Source: Fistularia commersonii (Eukaryota; Chordata; Actinopteri; Syngnathiformes; Fistulariidae). From it: a DNA stretch of 64,000 bases. Shown here piece after piece: positions 1-10,237 of the stretch. Position 1 is the first letter of the stretch, and the number at the start of each line of letters is the position of its first letter. The notes beneath the pieces were generated by a model, which did no database searches, was not told where the DNA came from, and worked only from the letters and a program-made list of their open reading frames with translations. The position numbers and the translations under genes were made by a program. The DNA lies in NCBI GenBank assembly GCA_037954325.1, contig JBBMNZ010000009.1, forward strand, positions 9,840,001-9,904,000, in the 5' to 3' direction.

Positions 1-1015
1 ACAGTCAGCCTGTGTTGTTCTCCTCAGCCCGGCCTCTGTGGTAAGGCGGTGAAGAGGCGGTCAGGCCTGTCATATTTATGTGGCAGTGATTATTTTAGTC
101 TGAGAGAGGTGCAGGGGTGGAGTTAGCATAGTTATGTAAGATCCTCTGCAGGCAACTATTGCTGTTGTTGAACCAGCAAGTTAACTTGAGTTCTTCTGAA
201 AAAAACACAGATTGTTTTGTTTAACACTAGAGGTCATTATTATCATCCAGACAACAAGGTTCCCTCAGGGGTGAAGAAGGAAAAAGACAAACAGATGCTA
301 CATCTGTCTGGGTATGTTGCGTTCCAAATTCCGAGTGCAAACTTAAAAATAAAATCAAAATGCTGAACATTCCAGGAGATCCTTATTCTTTTACTTTGAC
401 CACCTCTGGGCGTTCCGAGCAGTTTCAAAATAATCATTAGAAAGTTTCAGAAAGTATTCAGTTTTACATGTTTTTGTATTTATTTTGAAAGGCCAGATAA
501 GAGAGGCCATGGCAGATTTATCTTACTAAGGCTATTTGGGGGGATAATTCACATTAAAGGTGACTGCATCTATCTTCTCCACTTACTATTGCAATCATGA
601 AAAACAACAAATTTACAACCACTAGCTGAAAACATTGAAGGTCGAACGGTTAAACTTTAAGGTGTGACTTTCGTATCAGAAAGATGAAAGAGAAAACTAT
701 TCCCAGAAGTTCACAGAGCATGACTATCTGTAACATCTGTAGTTTCATCACTCAGATCTGCTGATGAGAGGAGATGGGGGAGGAGAAGCTACTAAGTGGA
801 CCTCAGAGAATTTTATTAACTACCTTTTTCCAAGGTCAAGAATAAACTGTCAAGCTCAACGATATTTAAAGCATCTTTAACGGCACATTTGAGAAACGGC
901 AGCAGCGGTTATTTTCTGCCCGCTTCTCTCTCGGCACTACCTCCCCTGCCGATCAATAACATTACAGTCACTTCAGAGCTCCTCATTGACTGCTTCTTGT
1001 TCAGCAAATAGTGCC

Positions 1016-1048
<33 letters not shown>

Positions 1049-1199
1049 ACACCCGCAACTTGTCCCCAGCAATACTCCATCACCTTTTACCAAAGGCAGC
1101 AATGAATTAATTAACTGGGCTTTAATGAGCCATATGTTTTTATTTCATTTATTTAGGGATTCAATTGACTTAGAAATATTAAAGTTTTGTTCTCCACAG
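1..1199 (+). other. homer1: homer1 intron (5' part outside window)
   Basis: This is non-coding sequence upstream of the first homer1 exon in the window. It ends in a pyrimidine-rich acceptor (tctccacag) at 1191-1199. The exons for the homer1 N-terminus (about residues 1-54) must lie to the left of base 1. An (AC)15 microsatellite sits at 1017-1046. I see no other gene or recognisable repeat here. Confidence 0.75.
1017..1046. repeat. (AC)15 microsatellite
   Basis: A perfect dinucleotide run in the homer1 intron, about 150 bp before the exon at 1200. Confidence 0.95.
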
Positions 1200-4100
1200 G
1201 CCGTTATCAACAGCACCATCACCCCCAACATGACCTTCACCAAAACGTCACAGAAGTTTGGCCAGTGGGCCGACAGCCGGGCGAACACTGTCTATGGCCT
1301 GGGGTTCTCATCTGAGAGCCACCTGACCAAGGTGAGGGCAGAAAAACAAATCCTCTGCCAAAAATGATGTTATTCATCATAAACCTGTCACATAAGTCAT
1401 ATGGTTATTCTTTGTATTTCCTTTGGTCGACTTCCTCTCCCCCAGCTTTATAAAATTCCCCATGATGCGTTCAGCAAAGCCTGCATCTTTGTCTGAACTG
1501 ACAGGGAATGACCTTTGGTAATGGTTGGGGTAAACATGTGAGTGAAATTCACTGAGAACCACCCAAAAAGTCCTACAAGTATGCATGAGGATCAGACCTG
1601 ACAAAAATCAGTCCCACATGTGTAAAAGTAACCATTCATGGTAGATACTAATTATCTGGGTTTCACTCTATCAGGTACAGTCCATATTTCTATGGGAATA
1701 TTCTAGTTTGATCTGTCTCTTTTCTCCTTATGGGCAATCTAGAACATATTCTCTCATTTATAAATCGAAACTCCATTTCATATCAATATTTTCTAATGTT
1801 TCTTGTTGTTGTTTTTATTCTCTTGTAATAGATTAGTTGTTTCACTGCGGGTCCTGATCAAGCTCATTCAAATCAAAATCAATGGTGTACAGTGTGGTCT
1901 AAAAAGAAAACCATAGCACTATTTAAAACTGATTTAATTTTACCCTTTGGGATCTTAAATAGGTACAGTCTTCTTTATTTATTTTCTTCTTTTATTTTCA
2001 TTTGAATGACATGTAGTGCAATTTAATGATCTCCTTCAGGCTTTACCTTATTGTACTCACACTTGTCTAATCTGAGTCCATCATTATAAGCGTGTCTTAA
2101 TTTGTTTGATACGGTCATGGTTTACCTTTTTCATTCATATGCAATGTTTCATGCAAAATATTACATGCATGTGTGAATGAGAGGGGCACAAGTGGAATTG
2201 TGAGGTTACAAGGAGTGGAGATACAGAAGGTGGAAAAATTTTAGTAGTTTGTGTCAAAAGTCCAAAGAAAACACAAACACAGGAGAGTGCGGAAAAGAGA
2301 TAAATGTGGGCAAGCAGGCTGATGTGAGTTGAGAAAAGTGTCGGGTGTGATGTGTATTAAGAGTATCAGCCAGAATGAAAGGAAAGGTGTACAAGAGCGG
2401 TGGATCCAACAATGTTGACTGGTTTAGAGACAGTGGCATTCAGGAAAAGACAAAGAGGCGGGGGTTAAGATGTTGAGGATCGATTTGGGAGTTTCTTATT
2501 TATCCTATTCTGCTCTATTCTCTATTCCTTCATTTGATATAATTTTTCTGGACAAACTCATTCTTTTACAGCTATTTTTGTTTCTACCATGTATCCCATT
2601 TTCTTTTGCTGATGTAATTCTGCAAAATGCTGCAGAACAAATAGAGCCCTATCTTATCAAATCTGATCTGACATCCTGAAATCTTCCCCTCAATTTGAAC
2701 TGAAATCAGCTTTGTTTTATGCTTGTGTCGTCCACATTATGTTCACTTTCAATAAACAAAAACTAAGATTGGTTTTGGATACGGTAGGGGCCTTAGTATA
2801 ATAGTAATTTTCTTAGAGGCAATAGTTAACAGATGCATTTATCAAGGGGAAAAAAAAACACATGATTAAATCATTCAGATGTTTTCATTGGTTTTGACAG
2901 ATGTTCTGTTTGGTTTTTACACGTTTGAGTTAATTGCCCAGTTTTACTTTACAAAATATTAACTATAATTTTCTTCAAATAGGTAAATCAAATTTGACAA
3001 ATCACTTTTGGAAGGGATTCAGACCGGAGGAGTCCTAATCTGTTTGTAAAATGGGCTGATCTTTGCTGTCTCTTAACACCAGTCATAAGAAGGAGTACTA
3101 ATCTATACATTACAAGAAGAACTTTTTCTATCGTATTGATTCTATTTTTATCTAGTCCCCAAAGTAGAGGGAAAATCTACTCTGCTAGTAGAGACATAAT
3201 AACAATAATAATATTAGTAATATTAATGATGTAGGCTGTATGAAGAGCACTGATATTTTATCACAACACACACACACATACATTATTAATGTAAAATTGT
3301 CTCTGAGATATGAAAATGCTTTTGGCCCCTGAATGATAAAATTAACAGTTTTTTATTCACTCCAAGAGAATGTACTCACACATTACTTTTGCAGCTCAGT
3401 TTGTCTGCTAATGTAAAGTGTAGTGGGATGAAACTTTTCAAGTTAAAAATTGACTAAATATTGTTTTTGCATTCAATACTGGAATTATATATTGCAATAA
3501 TATCATCATGCATTTGTTTTTTTTTTCAAGTTTGCAGATAAATTTGCAGAGTTCAAGGAGGCAGCACGTTTAGCCAAGGAGAAGTCTCAGGAGAAGATGG
3601 AGCTCACCAGTACTCCCTCTCAGGTAACCGACAGCGCCCATAGTAAGCTTTAACCAACCGCGGCTGCCTCAGTCTCTGTAGGGTTATTTGAAATTTGTTT
3701 TTAATGGTTATTTTTAGGATTCAGCCATATTTTAAGGGTGTCTGTACACTTTTTTTTTTTCAAAGTACCAGCTACTTTATTTGAGAGAGAAAATGTTGGA
3801 GCAACTTGTTCTGATATTGTGCTCATCTTGAGCAGAGGAACATACACTAGGAAAGTATCTAGTTTTTGGCAGCAGCTGCACAACCCTGCAACTTTAGGCA
3901 TCTTCCTCTTATATACAGGATGGTCACTTACCAGATTTTAAGAATATTGCCAGTGAATTTCAAATAATTGGGAGTAGGGAAACTGCAGTTAGAATTCCTG
4001 GGACGGAGAGGAGAAAATGATCAAAAAATTGTTGTTACAGACTCAAAAACCCATTCGCACAATTCATTGTAGCCGTGTTATCTAACTGGACAGTTTGGAA

Positions 4101-7100
4101 GAAGCTTAAAAACAAACTATTTTTCTTTTGAAAAAATGAAATGAGCTTTCTCAGCATTCAGAATTCTTTCAGAGATTTTGCATGTTGTCCAATCTTAGAA
4201 ACAGCACATAGAAAAATTCTGTCTCTTAGTGTGTTTCCAAGCACAACACTAGCTCTGTTTTTCTCATTCAGTCTCATGTCTTGTTAATGCTAATTTGTGT
4301 CATGTCTGATACACACAACAACAAACAGAGTATTGTAAATTAGGTTGTAACATCATTTAAAAGGATCTGCACATCTGAATTATATAAGATATGACTTTGA
4401 CCATATACCACGTGACACTAGTTATCCTTTATTCTCCCTAACAATTTTACAGGGTGGCGCTGTAAAAAAGAATGTCTTATCAGTCGACAAACCTGGTAAA
4501 AAGAAGGTAAAAGGAAACTGAATGACGTCTGTGACACTAACTCTCCCCACTCTTACCCTCTGTCAGTGCTAACTGCCCCTCCCACAGGTGTCTCCATTCA
4601 CCACTGTTTGTCTGGGAATCAGCTTCCACTCTCAGTGGGCCTCTGAGTGATTGGACAGAGCTTTTCACTTCCAATAGCCCAGATTGATCAAAGTTAAAGA
4701 AAAAAAAACTTTTATCTGGGGACGACGCTGCTATCAACCTCATCTGTAATCCTCATGTCACACTAACAACCACAGAGAACTGTCCCACACAAACCTCCTC
4801 CTCCTCCTCCTCCTCTTCTCACGCTCTCAAAAAGTGACACTCAGCTGCCATTAGGGATGTTTGAGTTGAGCGGCTGCCAATCATGAGTGGCTGTTATAAA
4901 TAGATAAGCAGAGACGGCACTCGGTGTCTGTAGTCAATTCTGAAATGTGTGTGCAGTGGAAGAACTTGAGGGTGGGGGTTGAAGAGGAAAAGTTTGACCT
5001 CTACAGGCTTTTAAAGATGCAGCACTGAAATGTCATTGAAAGCTTTTACTTGTTGGCAATTACAGTGAGCAGCTACAAGATAGACAGAAGCTAAATATAA
5101 GGATACATATTTAGCAAGTACATGGCATTCATTGTGAAGTCCATTCAACAAAAGATTGTTAGCAGTTTAATTAACTGTAAAGCATCCCTAACTATGTCAG
5201 CAGAAAACCCCGTTCACTTTTGAGAGCACAGAATCCTTACCACTGCATTATTCAAGGTTTAGTCGCAAGCAACGGTTCATGAAAATTAGATTCTTAGTGT
5301 TCATGCTGAGAGATGTTAGAAGATCGATGCCACTCACTGTGTTGTAAGAGCACAGACAGGGCAAAGCGAGCTCCTTTTAAAACCGAAAGCGGGACATTAT
5401 TATTTTCTTACTTTGAAATAATACCGGCTGTGACAAGAAAGTAGAAGGGGATAGAAGTGGGCCCATAGTCTAACCTTAATGTTACACTATGTCTCAGCAT
5501 TCAGGGAGTCTTGGTCTTGAAAGTGTAGCAGGAAATGCTACCTTTAGCCAAAAGAAGTGACTGATGAAGAACATGGATCCTGTACTTTGATAGATATAGA
5601 AAACTCTATGCTCTGGAAATGCTCAATTACAAGTTAAAAGTCATAAATTGAAAGTAGAGTACTCATACAGATTGCAATTTCATTGCATTATCAAATAATG
5701 TGTGCGTCTTTATGACTAAGTCTGTACTAAGTCAATACTTTGGGTAGATTAAGAGTAACACATTATGTTCAAGTTTATCATTTATTTCATTAATAGTCTT
5801 CACACTTGGGGTTTTTTCAGGGTAACTGTTGTAATTCTAATCTCAGCCCCTAATCTTTTTTTTTTCACCCATCATCAAAAAACAACCCCAAATGTGAGAT
5901 GCACGTGTGAGATTTTATGGTGAAAGCTTGGTTTTCAGAAATTTTGGCCAAAGTTTTCTCACTTTTAATTGAATTTCTCTATCAAAAGTGATGGAAAGAA
6001 ACTAAGAGCAATTAGCCTACTCAAGTAATGTACTTCAGAATAATATTGTAATATTGTTCTTGACTTGAGCATTTCCTTTTGGCAGTATGAACTACATTCC
6101 CAAGGGACCAGTTGGGCTTCTGACTACAGTTTTTGATACCTCAACGTCTTCCAGATGAAGATTTTATAAAAACAGCCTTCACTTTCTCTCATGCCTTTGA
6201 GGTGTTTGACACTGGAAAAATGCCCTCTTGTGGCTGAAATGAATACTAACAGGACACAGCGAAAGCCTCAATTTGCTCTTCGGGTTGCCATGTTTTCAAT
6301 GTTAATATTAAACTATGTAGACACAACCTGTGAAATATTGCGCTTTAGTGATGCATGTTTGAGCTTAGGGACGCAGTGTCTTGTGCTAAGCTAACCAGCT
6401 CCTGACCTCAGCTTCAATTTAACTGCAAAAACCATGAGTGGAGTTAATCTTGCTTTCTAACATTTAGTTTTTCTAGAAATGCCAAATTATTTCTTGAAAT
6501 AAAAAGCTGTGTTTTCTCCGTAAAACATTTTTCTGCACCGTCAACTGGTGCCGTGATACCAGGAGTCAGCCACAGGTCCCCTGCAGTCACCTTTGACCCC
6601 AGAGAGCATCAATGGCACAGATGACGAGAGAGTCACGCTGGAAGCGCCTCAGCTCGCTGAGCCCAAAGCAGAGCCTTCCCAGAATGCACTGACCTTCTCA
6701 CACAGGTAACCCAATTACCTACTAGCGGAGGGAAAGCGTTGAATATGTCATGAGTTTGACATCCTGTCATTGTCGCAGTCGGTGTTGTAGGAGTGTTATG
6801 TACTGGACAGCGACTCACCAGTGCTGATTTAAAATGAAATGGGCACAGTACGCTGCTGAGCGCCGCGGCTCCTGTAGATTCATTCATTCATTATGAATGT
6901 GGTCCCCTAGCCCACAGACTGCATGAATGCATTACATGAAAGCACCAAGCGTGCTTTCTATTAATTATAAACCACGCTCTGCTTGGCCTACGAGTTGTTT
7001 TTTTCATTTTAATTGCAAAATGGATGTGGGCAAAGAAACCTATTTTAAAATGACTTACTACCACAGTTACCTGCCAAAGAAAGAAAAAAACGTGTAATCG

Positions 7101-8556
7101 AAAATCTTACGTTACACCAACATTAAACCAACAAAATGGGTAATGGTAACATGACCTTGTTTTGCAACTATTGGAGTAAAGTAAGCAGCACATCATAAAA
7201 ATTGGCATTTGACATCCAGGTTATGAAATCTTGGTCACCTGCTATCCCAGAGGCCAAATATGTAGACATCTATAAGTGTGTATCTAATAAATAATCTGCG
7301 TCTGTTCAACAGCACTAAAGTCATATTTTGGAGTTATTTGCAGTAAATATGAGTTCTATCCCCTCCAGATGACTTCTCGGACTAACACAGTTAGCGATGT
7401 CAGCAGTATTTGCGGTGTCCTAACATCGGGTTTGTCTGCTTAAAATGATCCAGTTCATCCAGCATCAATAAGCACTGGGAGGCAGAGCTGGCAGCGCTGA
7501 AGGGGAACAACGCTAAGCTAACGGCAGCTCTGCTGGAGTCCACAGCCAACGTCAAACAGTGGAAGCAGCAGCTGGCAGCCTATCAGGAGGAGGCTGAGCG
7601 GCTACACAAGCGGGTACCAGCTGCCCACTGCTTCAACAGAAACAGTGTTACCAGATGTCCAACTATTACCTATTTTACCTGTGGGTGATTATTTCTCTCC
7701 TCCAGGTAACAGAACTGGAGTGTGTGAGTGGTCAAACCACAGTGATAAAATCTCAAAAGACAGAGCTCAACCAAACCATAGAGGAGCTGGAGTTGGCTCT
7801 GAAGGAGAAGGAGGAGGTAGGTGTTATTCTGCTGTGAGTTCTTCGTATATGGCGGTCTCATTTGTTTTTTAATGTTTGCTCATTTTGGGACTCCTTCCCC
7901 AGGAACTGGAGAGGCTAAAAGCTGAGGTGGAGAGTGCCAATGAGTTCCAGTCTGAGAAAGACTCCCTGACACAGAAACTGCAGGTGAGAGCAGCTGTGGA
8001 CGCCTGGCAGCAGCTGCAACAGGCAGGGGTCAATATCTGTACACAGGTGGCTCCTGCTTTTTGGATGCAGTTATTTATCACATTTGCTAGAGTACATACT
8101 CAACATACCACAGATATGACTGACTGGCTCTCAAGATGATACTTGTGGTACAACATTTCAGTTCATTTACTGCTAAATTGTTGCTGTTTTTTTTTTGTTT
8201 GTTTTTGTTTTTTTAATTTTACATTTCATGTGCTTTTGTCATGAAACATCCGGTGCCACAAAAAAGGAATACATCACCAACCACAACCGTCTTATTTAAC
8301 TTTGAAAATACTGAGAAGCTTGTTGACTTTCCACAAAGTCTGGTTTCAAACACGCCATGTCCTTTAGGATACGGAGTTAAAGAACCAGGCGTTGGAGGCC
8401 CGTCTGAATGACCTGGAGCAGCGTCTGGAGAGCAACCAGCAGGAGAGGGAGGAGTTCCGTAAGAGTCTGCGCTCCCTGCTGCAGCTGCTGGACGGAAAGA
8501 TCTTTGAGCTGACGGAGCTGCGCGACACACTGGCCAAGCTACTGGAGGCCAGCTAG
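1200..8556 (+). CDS. homer1: Homer scaffold protein homolog 1 (3' part of gene)
   Basis: Homer1 is a postsynaptic scaffold. Its EVH1 domain binds PPxxF motifs in group I mGluRs, Shank and IP3/ryanodine receptors, and its C-terminal coiled coil tetramerises the protein. Seven coding exons are in the window: 1200-1331, 3531-3623, 6563-6705, 7454-7613, 7706-7816, 7903-7983 and 8368-8556 (stop TAG). Phases join exactly to give 302 residues, matching human residues from about 55 to the end. The first exon carries the second half of EVH1 (TITPNMTFTKTSQKFGQWAD and the ligand-pocket VYGLGF). Next come the linker (AARLAKEKSQEKMELTS) and a Pro/Ser region, then a long heptad coiled coil from HWEAELAALKGNNAKL to the C-terminal DGKIFELTELRDTLAKLLEA. 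Homer1 is preferred over homer2/3 because jmy, bhmt and dmgdh follow, as in human. The N-terminal exons are missing only because the window starts inside the gene. The gene converges with jmy. Confidence 0.96.
1332..3530 (+). other. homer1: homer1 intron with LINE fragment
   Basis: This intron runs from donor gtgagg at 1332 to acceptor ttttttcaag ending at 3530. It contains a retrotransposon fragment at 2171-2491 (listed separately). The remainder is AT-rich single-copy-looking sequence with no supported gene. Confidence 0.8.
2171..2491 (+). mobile_element. non-LTR retrotransposon fragment (internal part of RT tail)
   Basis: This stretch reads like the region just upstream of the conserved reverse-transcriptase tail found at 48318 and 58488. 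It has the hallmark phrases of that fish LINE family (gtgtgaatgagaggggcaca, then ggtttagagacagtggcatt, caggaaaagaca, aagatgttgagg). Frames are broken by stops and indels, and both ends are truncated. The family is RTE-like by my recollection of the C-terminal protein; the exact clade is not certain. Confidence 0.7.
4453..4506 (+). CDS. homer1: candidate lysine-rich cassette exon of homer1
   Basis: This is a 54-nt (18-codon) open segment with good splice signals. A branch-like ccctaac and pyrimidine tract precede ttttacag, and AAG|gtaaaa follows. It begins and ends in phase 0, the same phase as the flanking exons (3531-3623 and 6563-6705). Inclusion would insert GGAVKKNVLSVDKPGKKK after the TSTPSQ linker without disturbing the frame. 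Human Homer1 has nothing here. It could be an alternative exon of fish homer1 or a chance open segment; RNA evidence is needed. Confidence 0.4.
4794..4815. repeat. (CCT)7 microsatellite
   Basis: A short perfect trinucleotide run in a homer1 intron. Confidence 0.85.
6706..7453 (+). other. homer1: homer1 intron after exon encoding ...NALTFSH; possible Homer1a 3' end
   Basis: In mammals the short immediate-early isoform Homer1a arises by reading past the corresponding exon into the intron and polyadenylating there. Here read-through gives CAC AGG TAA, so the frame stops at 6707-6709, one codon past the exon. A canonical AATAAA occurs at 7286-7291 inside this intron, before the acceptor at 7451-7453. 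A Homer1a-like product is therefore possible but would have only a one-residue tail. This is inference from gene structure. Confidence 0.4.
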
Positions 8557-9289
8557 AGGGAGGATGACGCTCCTCGCACGTCCTTTTCTTTCCACGGCAT
8601 CACATCTCTGCAGCAAACCAGCATTTACCGCATGTCGGCGCTCAAGTGGCCGCAGACGAGTATGACTTGAATTTTTTTCAACATGTACGCGACACCCGTG
8701 GAAGTATGTTTACACACGTTTATGCATTAAACGGTACACATTTTGCTACGTCCACACCGCGATCGGTACATGTTTACAGTGGATCCTGCCTTCCCTCTGC
8801 AAGATTCTCTACTTTTCGTTTCTTTCTGTTTGAGGTGACTTTTGTTTTTGCTTCTTTCAATCCAACTTTTGGTTAAGAAATTGTTTTTTTCTCCTCCACT
8901 CTTCTTCTCCTCCTCACTGTGTCGCATCATTTAAAAAGACGTCATCGTCAGCCAAATGAACTCTGACCTGGACTTGAGCTTTTCTTAAAAGATTGATTCA
9001 TTTTTGTTTTCTGGACTCTGGAGGGTGATGGTGAGTCGAATGTCACAGAGAGAGACCGTCACAATAAGAGCAATACAAAACGGAAGCGACACTTTCACTT
9101 TCAGGTAATATACATGCATCTCGAGCGAGAGTGGCGGAATTTTAATCGAGTCTTTCTTTCTATACACTTTTTTTAAGAATTCTCAAGTTAATAGTGCACT
9201 TGTAAAAATGTGTGAATGAGTGAATCTTTCCCTTCTTGTTTCTGTTGCCACTTGAAGTGCAATGATTGAACCCCACCCTCTTTTTTTTT

Positions 9290-9298
9290 TTATTTATT
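9290..9298 (+). promoter_or_regulatory. AU-rich element nonamer in homer1 3' UTR
   Basis: TTATTTATT following a T-tract. This nonamer is the established core of mRNA-destabilising AREs. Function in this gene is inferred. Confidence 0.35.
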
Positions 9299-9921
9299 AC
9301 CTCCTGTTCTGAGATCATGAAAATTGTACAAAAAAAATCCTTATTTACATTTTGTTTTCTTTTTTAGTTTAAGTTGTCCGGTACGTGGGTGTTCTGATTT
9401 ATTTTTTAAACTGGCAATATTTTCAAACTATTTATCACAAGAAAGAGAGAAAGCAAGGTGGATTTGCTGAGTATCTTTTTTTTTTCTTTTCTTTTGCCAA
9501 ATACCTTTTTCTGTACAGATGATGAATTTCTGCAGATGTTGCCTTTGGTACAGAGATGCATCACTGGTAGCCAACTGCAGTACTTTTTTTTTGTGGGATT
9601 TACTGTTGCCAAAAATTCAGCGATGTTAGAGAAATATGACTGTACGAAGAACACTATCTAAGGGCTTGTTGTTGGTTCGGGTACATTTGGGAGACTTGAA
9701 CAGGTTTGAACACTTAAAAACACGACGGCTTAAAAGGGAATCAATAATATTTGAATAAGAATTGAGACGTTCAACATACCACACGCTTAAATAACACAAA
9801 TTGTAATCGAGTTTATAGTAAAAACAACCAAATGAAAGTCATGCAGTTGTGTTTTGTGTCCCCCCCCTTACACTTGGTTGCAGCGGGTTTATTCTGGCCT
9901 TATCAGCTCTCATGTAGCATT

Positions 9922-9934
9922 TTATTTATTTATT
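9922..9934 (+). promoter_or_regulatory. tandem overlapping AU-rich elements in homer1 3' UTR
   Basis: Two overlapping TTATTTATT nonamers (9922-9930 and 9926-9934), giving successive ATTTA pentamers. This is a class II-type ARE arrangement about 1.4 kb after the stop codon. Confidence 0.4.
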
Positions 9935-10231
9935 GTTTTGCTTGGTTATTTTGGCATTTCTATTTTTTGAGAATTATTCCCTTTCCAGACACTGTTAAGG
10001 AACAGAGCACAAATTTCAAAAAAAAAAAACGACCAAAATCAGACAATACTAAAGAGTTAAAGGAAGCGGAATCAATTGGCACTTGAGGTAACGACGGTTA
10101 AAAAATGGCAGATGGACGACAGTGTGTGTTTGACGTCACGTCGGATGTTCAGCAACGCATGTCGGTGCCTGCTCGAAATGCAAATGTAATAATCTGATGA
10201 AGAATCTAACAAAGCTGAAAAAGGATTTAAC

Positions 10232-10237
10232 AATAAA
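10232..10237 (+). terminator. homer1: candidate polyadenylation signal of homer1
   Basis: The first AATAAA on the + strand after the homer1 stop codon. A second lies at 10735-10740, so alternative or longer 3' UTRs are possible. Confidence 0.4.

Larger units (their letters stand above)
3624..6562 (+). other. homer1: homer1 intron with candidate cassette exon
   Basis: This is a 2.9-kb intron between exons that both have phase-0 boundaries. It holds a candidate cassette exon at 4453-4506 and a (CCT)7 run at 4794-4815. No transposon or second gene was recognised. Confidence 0.7.

Noticed and set aside
7655..7837. Open frame covering homer1 exon 7706-7816 as a separate small protein
   Set aside because: It is the homer1 exon plus flanking intron sequence. 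The splice sites at 7705/7706 and 7816/7817 explain the coding part.
10131..10138. TGACGTCA full CRE in the homer1 3' UTR region
   Set aside because: It has no TATA or start-site context and lies at the end of a gene. The match alone is not enough to call a promoter.
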